A stretch of 14,839 nucleotides of DNA from Candidatus Scatousia excrementipullorum (GCA_017694215.1 JADIND010000013.1:1-14839), one strand, 5' to 3'. Shown: positions 1 through 7,519, counted from the first letter of the stretch. Numbers and translations are program-made. Notes: generated by a model not told the origin, from the letters alone.

Positions 1-762
1 GTTCCGCTCGGAACGCTTATGATTGACGGAGAATTATTTACAGGCCCTATTTATGACAGAGTCTCTATGGGAATTTTTGACAACGGATTTGATATGGCAC
101 GAGTTCAGATGAAAAGTTATTTAAAGGGCTCTGACATCACCGTGAAGGTAGATAATATGAATCAGCCGAGAATGTTATCAACTCATGTTTTAGCTTACTC
201 AAAAGCCTGGGGAACGACCTCTCCTGCAACACCGAAATATGGTTATCAAATTGCGATTAAAGATAACAAAATTATAGCGTCCTCGACATCACCTTTGACA
301 ATTCCGGAAGGCGGTTACGTAATTTCAGGGCCTGCTAAATTACTCAAACCGTTATTAAATGAAAAAAAATTAGAATTTGTAATTTCAACAATACCTGACT
401 GGAAAGGCGTAAATCATATTATAAGCGGAGGGCCTTATCTGGTTAAAAATTCCAAGGTCTTTGTTGATATGACGGCACAGAAACTCGGTGCCATAGGGGG
501 AAAAAATCCGCGTACCGCAATAGGTTACACGAAAGACAACAATCTTATCCTGGTTGCTGTTGACGGCAGGGAAGGCAGTTCTGTAGGAATGACTTTAATG
601 CAGCTTGCAGGTTTTATGAAATCTATCGGCTGCGTTAATGCAATGAACCTTGACGGCGGCGGTTCAACGGTTATGTATGTTGACGGAGCGGTTGTTAACA
701 ATCCACAGGTAAGAGGAGGTATTACTTTATCAAATGCACTGGTTCTTTCTAAAAAAGGTTAG
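1..762 (+). CDS. Phosphodiester glycosidase family protein (NAGPA/DUF2233 domain), 5'-truncated by the window
   Basis: The reading frame is open from base 1 (it reads VPLGTLMIDGEL) into the first ATG at 19, so the gene begins before the window and that ATG is internal. The C-terminal part carries the hallmarks of the NAGPA family (phosphodiester glycosidase, related to the mammalian mannose-6-phosphate uncovering enzyme). These are a PRTAIGYTKDNNLILVAVDGR-like strand pair, then GMTLMQLAGFM, and NAMNLDGGGSTVMYVDG, where the DGGGS loop is the family signature. Bacterial members are usually exported and act on cell-envelope or exopolysaccharide glycosides; any signal peptide or SH3/copper-amine-oxidase-like N-terminal domain would lie upstream and cannot be seen. 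The last residues (ALVLSKKG) are the normal end of the domain. It is followed by two hairpins and converges on the minus-strand operon. Family assignment is firm; the substrate is unknown. Confidence 0.9.
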   Translation, partial: VPLGTLMIDGELFTGPIYDRVSMGIFDNGFDMARVQMKSYLKGSDITVKVDNMNQPRMLSTHVLAYSKAWGTTSPATPKYGYQIAIKDNKIIASSTSPLTIPEGGYVISGPAKLLKPLLNEKKLEFVISTIPDWKGVNHIISGGPYLVKNSKVFVDMTAQKLGAIGGKNPRTAIGYTKDNNLILVAVDGREGSSVGMTLMQLAGFMKSIGCVNAMNLDGGGSTVMYVDGAVVNNPQVRGGITLSNALVLSKKG

Positions 763-776
763 TCAGAACAAGTTTC

Positions 777-809
777 CCCTCTCCTTGCGGAGAGGGTGAT
801 CGATTTTTT
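777..809 (+). repeat. GC-rich hairpin (8-bp perfect stem) just after the glycosidase stop
   Basis: CCCTCTCC (777-784) and GGAGAGGG (789-796) form a perfect 8-bp stem with a TTGC tetraloop. A run of six T (804-809) follows after a 7-nt gap, which is farther than usual for an intrinsic terminator. It could be a weak terminator or a dispersed intergenic palindrome. The stem is much more GC-rich than its surroundings. Confidence 0.5.
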
Positions 810-831
810 ACTCATATTATCAGCATCCGTA

Positions 832-858
832 CCGCCTTATTAACAGGCGGCTTTTTTT
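832..858 (+). terminator. Intrinsic terminator of the glycosidase gene
   Basis: CCGCCT (832-837) pairs with AGGCGG (845-850) around a 7-nt loop and is followed by C and seven T (852-858). This is a textbook rho-independent terminator on the + strand. Its T-run touches the stop codon of the convergent gene at 857. Confidence 0.85.
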
Positions 859-1270
859 ATCTCAAAAGCTGTTTTATATTATCAGAAACAAACGGAATAT
901 AACTGTACCTGCCAAGAATTGCTGTGAGAGTTAAATATATAAGCAAAGAATACACAAAAATCTGGACTATTGAATAATCAAATAACAACGGCATATTAAA
1001 CCAGAATAAAATTTGTGCGATAAGTCTGTTTACAAATGGTACATAAGCAAACATATTTGCAATAATTCTTATTAAATAATCAAGTACGACATATGCCAGC
1101 GAAAGAAAAATTGATTGATAAATATGATACAAGGTAAATTTTCTCGGCTGAGATTTCGTAATCCATCCGAGAATAAGCCAGATAACACCAATAATTCCTG
1201 TTGTGGGGTAAGTCAGAGCCGCAACGATTCTTTCAATTACGTAGGGTTTTGCCTGCTCCTCTCTGTACAT
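857..1270 (-). CDS. Tic20-like integral membrane protein
   Basis: This 137-aa protein has about four hydrophobic helices (roughly residues 26-38, 47-72, 83-97 and 103-119). Between helices 1 and 2 is a basic loop with FTLYHIYQSIFLS. That resembles the 'RFNxxQAilid' segment of the Tic20 family (cyanobacterial Tic20, plastid import component, and related DUF4870 proteins). The end, GRYSYIPFVSDNIKQLL, resembles the family's 'G..P.IP.isdav..Q' tail. The function of bacterial Tic20 homologues is not settled. An SD (GGAGG) lies 7-8 nt before the ATG, inside the end of the TPR gene, which stops 2 nt upstream, so the pair is probably co-translated. The family call rests on pattern resemblance only; an unrelated four-helix membrane protein is the alternative. 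Confidence 0.5.
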   Translation of the reverse strand: MYREEQAKPYVIERIVAALTYPTTGIIGVIWLILGWITKSQPRKFTLYHIYQSIFLSLAYVVLDYLIRIIANMFAYVPFVNRLIAQILFWFNMPLLFDYSIVQIFVYSLLIYLTLTAILGRYSYIPFVSDNIKQLLR

Positions 1271-1272
1271 TT

Positions 1273-2346
1273 TTATGCCTCCAATTCTCCGCGGCGTTTT
1301 TTGTCTATATATTCATCCAGAATTTGATAATATATAAGCTTGTATTCATCATTATCAGGTTCAATTTGAATAGAGGCTCTATATGATGCTATCGCCTTTT
1401 CGATTTCATTATTCAAATAGTGAGCATTACCTAAAAGCATATATGTTTGGGCGTCATTTGTTGCAAAATGGAGAACCTTTTTGTATTCAGCCATTGCTTC
1501 TTCAATACGGTTAAGGTTTGTATATAAATTACCGAGAAGCTGATATGCATTAGGCTGTTTCGGAAATATTTCAATAGCTTTTTTATACATTTCGATTGCC
1601 ATATCATTTTCCCCGAATTCTGATAATGAGATAGCATAACAAATATAAGCTCTGTAGTTATCGCCTTCCATGGTTAATGCTTTTTCATAATATTTGTATG
1701 CTTCTTCCCTGTTTTTCATCAGGGTATAAGTATTACCGATACAAATTGCAACAACTTTGTTATCAATATTTAATGCATAAACTCTCTTGTATAGGTCAAG
1801 TGCTGTTTCATAATCAAATAATTTAAAACAGACATTACCCATATCAACAAGAGCCGTAATATTTGTCGGGTCAAGAGAAAGTGCTTTTTCATAGTAAGCT
1901 TTTGATTCAATATATTCTTCGTTATCCTGATATAATAAAGCGATTGCATTGTATATTTCAGGATTCAAAGAATTTAAATCAATGGCTCTGTTATAGTAAA
2001 ATAAAGCTTTAGAGAAATTTTTCCATTCAGCAAAAACATTACCTATATTATAATAAATAAGATAATTCTTAGGATTAATTTCAAGTGCCTTGTTGTAATA
2101 AGAAAGTGATTTTCTGAAATCTTTTTCATAAAACCACATTGTCCCCATACCGACAAGTGCTTTCACATCATCCGGTTTAATTGTAAGCAAACTTTCAAGA
2201 ACAGACATAACCTTGTCATAATCCTGCTGCTCAAGATACAACTCGGATAATTGATGGTAAAGTTCCGTATTTTTCGGATCTTTAGCCATTTCCATAATTA
2301 ATTCGTTAATCTGTTTGTTTAAATCTTTGTTTTCAGTATTTTCCAT
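1273..2346 (-). CDS. Tetratricopeptide repeat (TPR) protein with nine tandem repeats
   Basis: After a short acidic/Asn-rich N-terminus (about 26 residues), residues 27-332 divide exactly into nine 34-residue TPR units with no insertions. A typical one is YLIYYNIGNVFAEWKNFSKA, with the usual W/L, G/A, Y/F and P positions (…ALEINPKN). A charged 25-residue tail (KKRRGELEA) caps the array. There is no signal peptide or membrane segment, so the protein should be cytoplasmic and act as a binding scaffold; the partner cannot be read from the sequence. The array would form a complete superhelical turn. It lies 59 nt downstream of rsfS and 2 nt upstream of the Tic20-like gene, suggesting one transcript. 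The SD before the ATG is weak (AAGG close to the start). Confidence 0.93.
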   Translation of the reverse strand: MENTENKDLNKQINELIMEMAKDPKNTELYHQLSELYLEQQDYDKVMSVLESLLTIKPDDVKALVGMGTMWFYEKDFRKSLSYYNKALEINPKNYLIYYNIGNVFAEWKNFSKALFYYNRAIDLNSLNPEIYNAIALLYQDNEEYIESKAYYEKALSLDPTNITALVDMGNVCFKLFDYETALDLYKRVYALNIDNKVVAICIGNTYTLMKNREEAYKYYEKALTMEGDNYRAYICYAISLSEFGENDMAIEMYKKAIEIFPKQPNAYQLLGNLYTNLNRIEEAMAEYKKVLHFATNDAQTYMLLGNAHYLNNEIEKAIASYRASIQIEPDNDEYKLIYYQILDEYIDKKRRGELEA

Positions 2347-2405
2347 AACCTTATATTATCTCTTTCTTCATTACTTGTAAATTTATTGCAATATGTAAAC
2401 AGAGC

Positions 2406-2810
2406 CTACTCTTGATTGCCGTAAGCAGAGTATTCTTTTGAAACTTCTTTCCACTCATCTTCCGGAATACTAAATGCATTATTCCAGAATTTTTCAATAG
2501 CATAAGTTTCACGTTCTTCTTTATGTAGAATATGAACCACAACATCTCCGTAATCCAGAAGATTCCATCTGTTTTTCAAATCATTTTCCACACGAACCGG
2601 CATACGATTAAAAAGTTTCTTTATCCTATCTTTAACCTCTTCCATAAGTGCCTTGACATGAGGTGTAGAATCACCTGTAACTATTACAAAGTAATCCGCA
2701 AGAGAAGATACATGGCTGATATTTAAAATTGCAATATTTTTTGCCAATTTATCATCCAGAACTCTTGCAATAATACATGCCAATTTATGTGAACTTAATT
2801 CTTCTGTCAT
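2406..2810 (-). CDS. rsfS: Ribosome silencing factor RsfS (RsfS/YbeB/iojap)
   Basis: RsfS binds ribosomal protein uL14 on the 50S subunit and blocks subunit joining when nutrients are scarce. The family core is clear in this 134-aa protein: VLDDKLAKNIAILNI (17-31), SSLADYFVIVTGDST (35-49), PVRVEN (71-76), WNLLDYGDVVVHIL (82-95) and the E-R-x-x-YAIEKFWNNA segment (99-112). The usual 'EG' after P-x-R is END here. Length is a little above the typical 105-120 because of a short C-terminal tail (EYSAYGNQE). An SD (GAAAGG) stands 7 nt before the ATG, and a good promoter lies just upstream. It is the first gene of the rsfS-TPR-Tic20-like series. In many genomes rsfS sits beside nadD; that is not the case here. 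Confidence 0.96.
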   Translation of the reverse strand: MTEELSSHKLACIIARVLDDKLAKNIAILNISHVSSLADYFVIVTGDSTPHVKALMEEVKDRIKKLFNRMPVRVENDLKNRWNLLDYGDVVVHILHKEERETYAIEKFWNNAFSIPEDEWKEVSKEYSAYGNQE

Positions 2811-2832
2811 TATTTACCTTTCATTTTATTAA

Positions 2833-2861
2833 ATTATACCAGAAATTAAGCTTTTTGAGAA
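2833..2861 (-). promoter_or_regulatory. Sigma-70-type promoter for rsfS
   Basis: On the minus strand, TTCTCA (2856-2861, 4/6 to the -35 consensus) is spaced 17 nt from a perfect TATAAT (2833-2838). The predicted start lies about 15-20 nt before the rsfS ATG and leaves room for its GAAAGG ribosome binding site. Confidence 0.6.
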
Positions 2862-2870
2862 TATTGTAAC

Positions 2871-2903
2871 AAAAAGACCGACTCTGAATCAGAATCGGTC
2901 TTT
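2871..2903 (-). terminator. Intrinsic terminator of the phosphorylase gene
   Basis: Downstream of the phosphorylase stop (minus strand), AAAGACCGA pairs with TCGGTCTTT (2895-2903 with 2873-2881), with further inner pairing (TCTGA/TCAGA), followed by a T-run into 2871. It separates the phosphorylase from the rsfS promoter. Confidence 0.85.
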
Positions 2904-2922
2904 AAAGTTTTATTTATTCATC

Positions 2923-4614
2923 TTATTTGATGTTAGAAAAAGTCCAAGCATCAAATGTAGGAGTTTCAGAAATTTTCATTTCCTTTTTATCCGTACCGGA
3001 AGTAGCATCATCATGTGCAATCGGTTTATACAATCTGTTGTAGTATTCGATTACCATTCTGTCAGAATTGAAGTAAGCTTCAGAAGTTCTGATAGCCTGT
3101 CTCATCAATCTTGCCCATTCTGTTTTGTTTTCATAGTAAGTTGGTATAATTCTATTTTCTATGATATTCATGATGCATTCATGATCTTTCCAGTGACGTT
3201 CTTCCCATGGCATTTCGTCATCAAGACCTTCATATTCGACAGTGTAACCGTTAATTCCGTCGAATGTACCTTCAACAGTCCAGCCGTCATAGATTGAAAG
3301 GTGTAAAGCACCGTTAGCATTAGCTGACATACCAGAAGTACCGGATGCTTCAAACGGTCTGAGAGGTGTATTTAACCATATATCAGAACCGCGTTTCAAC
3401 ATACCTGATAATTCAAGTTCATAGCCAGGTAATACAACGACATTTTTCAATGAATGAGAACGGTTCAACAATTTGTTAAACATTTCTTTACCCATAACAT
3501 CGTCCGGATGGAATTTACCTGCAAAGATAATTTGAACCTTATTTTCATCAAGAAGTCTGTTAATTCTGTCTTTATCCATAAGGATTAACCATGCACGTTT
3601 ATAATCTGCAAATCTTCTTGCCCAAGTGATAGTTAATACATCCGGGTCGAATCTTTTACCTGCAACATTTGCAACATGTTCAAAAAGTTCAACTTTCATT
3701 TCACGTTTAACTGCAAGAAGTTGTTCTGGGGTATGAGCATTTTTAATACGGTCATCCTGCCAATAGTGAAGATTTACAGCATTAGTAATTGCTCTGATAG
3801 GGCATCTTCCGTCAACCCATTCCCACATCTTGTTAGCAACAAGACCATGCAGCTGTGATACAGCATTTGCAATACGTGACATTCTCAATGCAGCAACAGT
3901 AAGTGAGAAGTTTTCACCGCCGAGATTAACAGCAGTTTCACGAGATGCACCTGCAAAGAAACCGCCTTCAAGAAGTGTGTCAACCCAGTGAACTTCATTA
4001 CCTGCAGCAACAGGAGTGTGAGTTGTAAATACTGTATGTTTTTTAACTTCTTCAAGGTTGCCATTGTGTTGTCTTAATAATTCAAAGGCAGCAGGGAGTG
4101 CATGTCCTTCGTTCATATGTACAACATCAAATTTATAACCTACAGCCTGTAATATTCTTATACCGGCAATACCAAGAACAGTTTCCTGAGCAATTCTTAT
4201 TTTTTCATTTCCGTCATAAAGTTTATGTGAAATACTTTTTGCCCAGTCGCTGTTTCCTTCAATATCGGTAGTTAATAAATAAACAGGACAAGCTCCGAAT
4301 AATTCAGGTTCAACAAGATAAGCTTTTACTTTAACTTTTTCACCGAAAATATCAACTTCTGTTTGAACATTAATATCTTTGAGGAAGTCATAATATTTTC
4401 TGATATAAGCAACTTCAACCTGACCATCATGTGCTATACGCTGGTCATAGTAGCCGTATGACCATAACATGGTTACGCCAACCATAGGCATTTGTAAATA
4501 CCCTGCAGAAAGCATATGCGAACCAGCTAAAAATCCTAACCCGCCTGAATAAGTTTTTAAAGACTGATCCAGAGCGATTTCCATTGAAAAATAAGCTACA
4601 TTTGGTAATGACAT
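2923..4614 (-). CDS. glgP: GT35-family alpha-glucan (glycogen/maltodextrin) phosphorylase homologue lacking the PLP lysine
   Basis: Family members phosphorolyse alpha-1,4-glucan to glucose-1-phosphate using PLP. This 563-aa protein is the short bacterial/archaeal type and starts directly at VAYFSMEIALDQSLKTYSGGLG (6-27), without the N-terminal DUF3417 region of longer relatives. Matching core segments include HMNEGHALPA (166-175), THTPVAAGNE (198-207), RRFADYKRAW (333-342, phosphate/PLP-phosphate-binding basic residues R334 and K339), and EASGTSGM (422-429). In the PLP-attachment signature E-A-[SC]-G-x-[GS]-x-M-K-x(2)-[LM]-N the lysine is Ser430 here, with A433 at the [LM] position (GTSGMSANANGAL). 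The codon is TCA, so no single base change restores Lys. The C-terminal domain (DGWTVEGTFDGINGY; ENRIIPTYY) aligns normally. The SD is AAAGGG, 6-7 nt upstream. It may be a catalytically altered or dead homologue. Family membership is certain, activity doubtful. Confidence 0.88.
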   Translation of the reverse strand: MSLPNVAYFSMEIALDQSLKTYSGGLGFLAGSHMLSAGYLQMPMVGVTMLWSYGYYDQRIAHDGQVEVAYIRKYYDFLKDINVQTEVDIFGEKVKVKAYLVEPELFGACPVYLLTTDIEGNSDWAKSISHKLYDGNEKIRIAQETVLGIAGIRILQAVGYKFDVVHMNEGHALPAAFELLRQHNGNLEEVKKHTVFTTHTPVAAGNEVHWVDTLLEGGFFAGASRETAVNLGGENFSLTVAALRMSRIANAVSQLHGLVANKMWEWVDGRCPIRAITNAVNLHYWQDDRIKNAHTPEQLLAVKREMKVELFEHVANVAGKRFDPDVLTITWARRFADYKRAWLILMDKDRINRLLDENKVQIIFAGKFHPDDVMGKEMFNKLLNRSHSLKNVVVLPGYELELSGMLKRGSDIWLNTPLRPFEASGTSGMSANANGALHLSIYDGWTVEGTFDGINGYTVEYEGLDDEMPWEERHWKDHECIMNIIENRIIPTYYENKTEWARLMRQAIRTSEAYFNSDRMVIEYYNRLYKPIAHDDATSGTDKKEMKISETPTFDAWTFSNIK

Positions 4615-4858
4615 ATTTTACCCTTTCTTCTTAACTAAATACGTAATTTCATCACCCATAGCGGGGTCAACTAACAGCATACCACAAAAAATATATAGTC
4701 AATTATAATTATACGAATATTTTCATCTAATCCTAAAGAATTAGTCGTGTAGTGCTATTTGAGATTAACAAAACTTAACATACAGACAAATTTTTATCTT
4801 TAGATGTATTTATATTTTTGATAACTCCATTTATGTCGTATCCGGAAGAATACAAATA
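4615..4858. other. Divergent intergenic region (244 nt) between the phosphorylase and the subtilase-like gene
   Basis: This AT-rich spacer must hold both promoters. On the minus strand TATAAT (4702-4707) is present but its -35 is poor, and TTGACC (4665-4670) has no good -10 partner. On the + strand TATATT (4811-4816) is the best -10, without a good -35. No RNA gene or clear hairpin is seen. Confidence 0.4.
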
Positions 4859-5986
4859 ATGAATATAAATAATTTACAAACAATTAGCAAAAAACTTGTT
4901 TTCTTGCAAAACAAACAAAGTATTTTACAAACAAAACCAAATTGCTTCAGAGGTAAAAATATTACATTAACCTATGCAAAAAACGGAAAGAGCTTTGCTT
5001 TGCCTAGATTTATTTCAGAGGAAATGAGAGAAGCAAGAATAATGAACAAAGCGGCAATAGATGAAATAAAACAGCGTGCGGGTTTTATAAAACCGTATAA
5101 AGCGGAAAAAGAAGACTTAGTAAGGCTGGAGGATCAATCTTTTCCGAAAGTTTTATGGATGAATCCAAAAAACGGACAAAGATATTATTTATTAAAAACA
5201 GGAAAAACCGCAGATGGGAAAAATATTGTAAGAATTCTCAACGAAGACGGCAGCTTTATTAAAGAAGCCGTTTTAAAGAAAAAAAATATAATTCAGTTTG
5301 AATGGTACGATAAATACAAAATTTCTGATTTTAACAATTTAACCCACGCAGAAATAATGGAATTATTCATAAAACGCTACAATCCCTTTATTGAAGTAAA
5401 ACAATGTTATCTAAAAAATCAAAAAGATAATAATATCAAAAACCTGCTAAAACAGATTGACGAAAACACGGCAGCCATTTCATGTGCATTTCAATTTTCC
5501 CACAACATATCTCCGACCAGCAAATTAAAAAAATTATACTATAAAATACTAAACAAACGGGTAAAAGTTAACACTGAGAATTTATACTCTGATTTATTAA
5601 ATTTTAGAGAAACAAAAGATTTGAATTTTGAAGCAATACCGCCGCACATCAGAATTTTTGTTGCATCAGGGAATAACGGTAAAAATGCATATAATTCAAT
5701 ACTTGCATTAAAAAATATTGAAGGAGTCGGCAGTCTGGACTTAAAAGGCAAACTTGCACATTATTCAGCTTCTCGAAATTCATATTTTACCCAGCACTAT
5801 GAACGCGGAGAATTTCCTGCTTTTCAGGTACCGGACGGTTTTATGCTGACAGACACCAATGTTATTGATATACCTTTAAAAAGCGATAAATTCAAAGAAC
5901 TAAAAACTCTTCACGGAACATCAATATCAGTTTCAATCCGAGCCGCAAAAGCCGTTCTGAATCAGATGATGGATGGAATTTTATAA
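4859..5986 (+). CDS. Hypothetical protein with a divergent subtilisin-like (S8) C-terminal region
   Basis: No family is recognised outright in this 375-aa Lys/Asn-rich protein, which has no signal peptide or membrane helix. The C-terminal two thirds follow the order of a subtilase core. HAEIMELFIKRYNPFIEVKQ (163-182) resembles the catalytic-His helix (HGTHVA…ii….P.a.v). NTAAISCAFQFSHN (203-216) resembles the 'aVIN.Slg' strand. VASGNNG (268-274) is very like the oxyanion-hole 'AAGNxG', with N272 as the Asn. LHGTSISVSIRAAKAVL (351-367) resembles the catalytic-Ser segment 'GTSmaaPhvaGaaAl', with S355. The His-Asn and Asn-Ser distances (109 and 83) are within family range. No convincing catalytic Asp is seen; D151 is only 12 residues before H163. 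Residues 1-140 are unassigned. It is a single gene, divergent from the phosphorylase, ending 4 nt from the convergent neighbour. It may be a protease, a pseudo-protease, or a coincidence of motifs. Confidence 0.55.
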   Translation: MNINNLQTISKKLVFLQNKQSILQTKPNCFRGKNITLTYAKNGKSFALPRFISEEMREARIMNKAAIDEIKQRAGFIKPYKAEKEDLVRLEDQSFPKVLWMNPKNGQRYYLLKTGKTADGKNIVRILNEDGSFIKEAVLKKKNIIQFEWYDKYKISDFNNLTHAEIMELFIKRYNPFIEVKQCYLKNQKDNNIKNLLKQIDENTAAISCAFQFSHNISPTSKLKKLYYKILNKRVKVNTENLYSDLLNFRETKDLNFEAIPPHIRIFVASGNNGKNAYNSILALKNIEGVGSLDLKGKLAHYSASRNSYFTQHYERGEFPAFQVPDGFMLTDTNVIDIPLKSDKFKELKTLHGTSISVSIRAAKAVLNQMMDGIL

Positions 5987-5990
5987 TTAA

Positions 5991-7223
5991 TTATTTATTT
6001 ACTTTGTCAAGAATTTTAGTCAGGGCAATTTTAACGTGAGCATAATTTAAACCGCCCTGCATATACGCTACATAAGGTGAACGCATTGGCCCGTCTGCGG
6101 AAAGCTCAATGGTTGAACCTTCTATAAATGTACCGCCGGCCATAATCACTTGGTCTTCGTAGCCCGGAATGTATTCCGGAATAGGGGTTACATATCCGTT
6201 AACAGGAGATAAAGACTGGATTGTACGGCAGAATTGCTCTAACGGTTCAGGCGAACCGAATGTAATATTTTGAATAATATCTGTTCTTTTTTCGTAATAT
6301 TTAGGTGTTGAATCAAAACCAATTTCATCAAACACTTTGGCCGCAAGAACTGCACCTTTGACGGCATCTGATACAACTGAAGGAGCCATAAACAATCCCT
6401 GAAAAATTAATCTGTGCTGATTAAACATAGCACCGCCTTCACTTCCGATACCGGGAGCGGTTAATCTGTTTGCGGATTTATCAACATATCTGGCTTTTCC
6501 TGCAATGTATCCGCCGGCTTCCACAATACCTCCTCCGGGATTTTTTATAAGTGAACCGGCAATAATATCTGCACCTACTTCAATCGGTTCTTTATCTTCT
6601 ACAAATTCTCCGTAACAGTTGTCAACAAAGCATATACAGTTTGGATTTTTCTTTTTAACGATTTCGCAAATTTTGCCGATTGTATCAACTGTAAGGGATT
6701 TTCTTGTTGAATATCCCTTGGAACGCTGAATCAAAACCATTTTCACAGATTCATCCACAGCTTTTTCAATACCTTCAAGGTCAACATCATTATCTTTCAG
6801 CGGAACCTCATCATAGATTACACCGTGTGCAATCAGAGAGTCCTCTTTTGTGCCGTCATCTCCCATAGTTCCGATAACTTCCTGCATTGTATCATATGGA
6901 GCACCAACAACAGATAACAATTTGTCATTCGGGCGTAGATTTCCGAAAAGAACGCAGGCAAGAGTATGTGTTCCAGATGCGAAGTGTATTCTTGCGATTG
7001 CTTTTTCTGCTTTAAAAACATCGGCAAAAACTCTATCAAGAACTTCTCTTCCCATATCATCATGCCCGTAGCCCGAAACGGTGTAAAAATGTTCAGGGGC
7101 AACTTTATTTTCAATAAAGGCTTTTAACACTTTTTCCTGATTGTAATCTCTTATTTCATCAATAATTTCAAATTGTTCTTTCAAGTCTTTTTCGGCTTGT
7201 TTAATAATTTCTTTGCTATTCAT
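5991..7223 (-). CDS. Methionine gamma-lyase family (aluminium resistance protein-like) PLP enzyme
   Basis: This 410-aa protein is full length for the 'Met_gamma_lyase' family (fold type I PLP enzymes, annotated as aluminium resistance proteins and found in Firmicutes and Cyanobacteria). Visible landmarks are FYTVSGYGHDDMGREVLDRV (46-65), HFASGTHTLACVLFGNLRP (80-98), APYDTMQEVIG (108-118, PLP ring stacking region), FVDNCYGEF (199-207, D201 for the pyridine nitrogen), and AGSLIKNPGGGI (222-233), with K227 the Schiff-base lysine. The C-terminal part has AGGTFIEGSTIELSADGPMR, typical of the family. The real substrate of this family is not well established; a carbon-sulfur lyase activity is inferred from homology. 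The SD GAGGG is 7 nt from the ATG. It has no room for a separate terminator before the convergent gene. Confidence 0.92.
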   Translation of the reverse strand: MNSKEIIKQAEKDLKEQFEIIDEIRDYNQEKVLKAFIENKVAPEHFYTVSGYGHDDMGREVLDRVFADVFKAEKAIARIHFASGTHTLACVLFGNLRPNDKLLSVVGAPYDTMQEVIGTMGDDGTKEDSLIAHGVIYDEVPLKDNDVDLEGIEKAVDESVKMVLIQRSKGYSTRKSLTVDTIGKICEIVKKKNPNCICFVDNCYGEFVEDKEPIEVGADIIAGSLIKNPGGGIVEAGGYIAGKARYVDKSANRLTAPGIGSEGGAMFNQHRLIFQGLFMAPSVVSDAVKGAVLAAKVFDEIGFDSTPKYYEKRTDIIQNITFGSPEPLEQFCRTIQSLSPVNGYVTPIPEYIPGYEDQVIMAGGTFIEGSTIELSADGPMRSPYVAYMQGGLNYAHVKIALTKILDKVNK

Positions 7224-7241
7224 ATCATATCCCTCGGGAGT

Positions 7242-7271
7242 ATTGTAACACGAATATTATTTTGTAGTAAA
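7242..7271 (-). promoter_or_regulatory. Possible promoter of the methionine gamma-lyase family gene
   Basis: On the minus strand, TTTACT (7266-7271) lies 18 nt from TACAAT (7242-7247). The transcript would begin only about 12 nt before the ATG, at the edge of the GAGGG site. The same 76-nt divergent spacer must also hold the promoter of the + strand small gene, possibly TTGTAA (7243-7248) with TAAAAT (7268-7273). Confidence 0.35.
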
Positions 7272-7299
7272 ATGTATTTAAAGAAGAAAGGAGTAAAAT

Positions 7300-7500
7300 A
7301 TGTATCACGTTTACACTGAAAGGGACTATTCCGAATTTTCAAGAGCACTGCTCGGAGAATACACGGATTTAGAAGAAGCAAAAAATGCTGCTGAAAAAGC
7401 TATAAAAGAAGACCCTGAATTAAATTACATTATTATGGAAACAGACGGACACGTTAACAATTACGGAGAACTCATAACAACGGTAGTTGCGGAAAGCTAA
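7300..7500 (+). CDS. Small acidic hypothetical protein (66 aa)
   Basis: The product is not recognised. The gene looks real: a strong SD (AAGGAG, 7288-7293) sits 6 nt from the ATG, the codon use resembles neighbours, and a good terminator follows 20 nt after the stop. The protein begins MYHVYTERDYSEF and has a predicted amphipathic helix DLEEAKNAAEKAIKEDPE (23-40). Two likely strands follow, YIIMETDGHV and GELITTVVAE. The overall picture is a compact alpha/beta cytoplasmic domain, rich in Glu and Asp, with no cysteine. It is divergent from the methionine gamma-lyase family gene; there is no functional link to be read. Confidence 0.7.
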   Translation: MYHVYTERDYSEFSRALLGEYTDLEEAKNAAEKAIKEDPELNYIIMETDGHVNNYGELITTVVAES

Positions 7501-7519
7501 AAACGCATAATATCTGTAT

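Noticed and set aside
19..21. ATG at 19 as the start of the glycosidase gene
   Set aside because: The frame is open to base 1 with plausible coding sequence, no SD precedes it, and the domain would be cut in its middle.
857..1270. YggT (Ycf19) family for the 137-aa membrane protein
   Set aside because: YggT proteins are about 90-100 aa per repeat with a different two-helix pattern and RI/P motifs; the loop and tail here fit Tic20/DUF4870 better.
3013..3297. 94-codon open frame on the + strand
   Set aside because: It is antisense to the conserved C-terminal half of the phosphorylase, with no SD and no recognisable domain.
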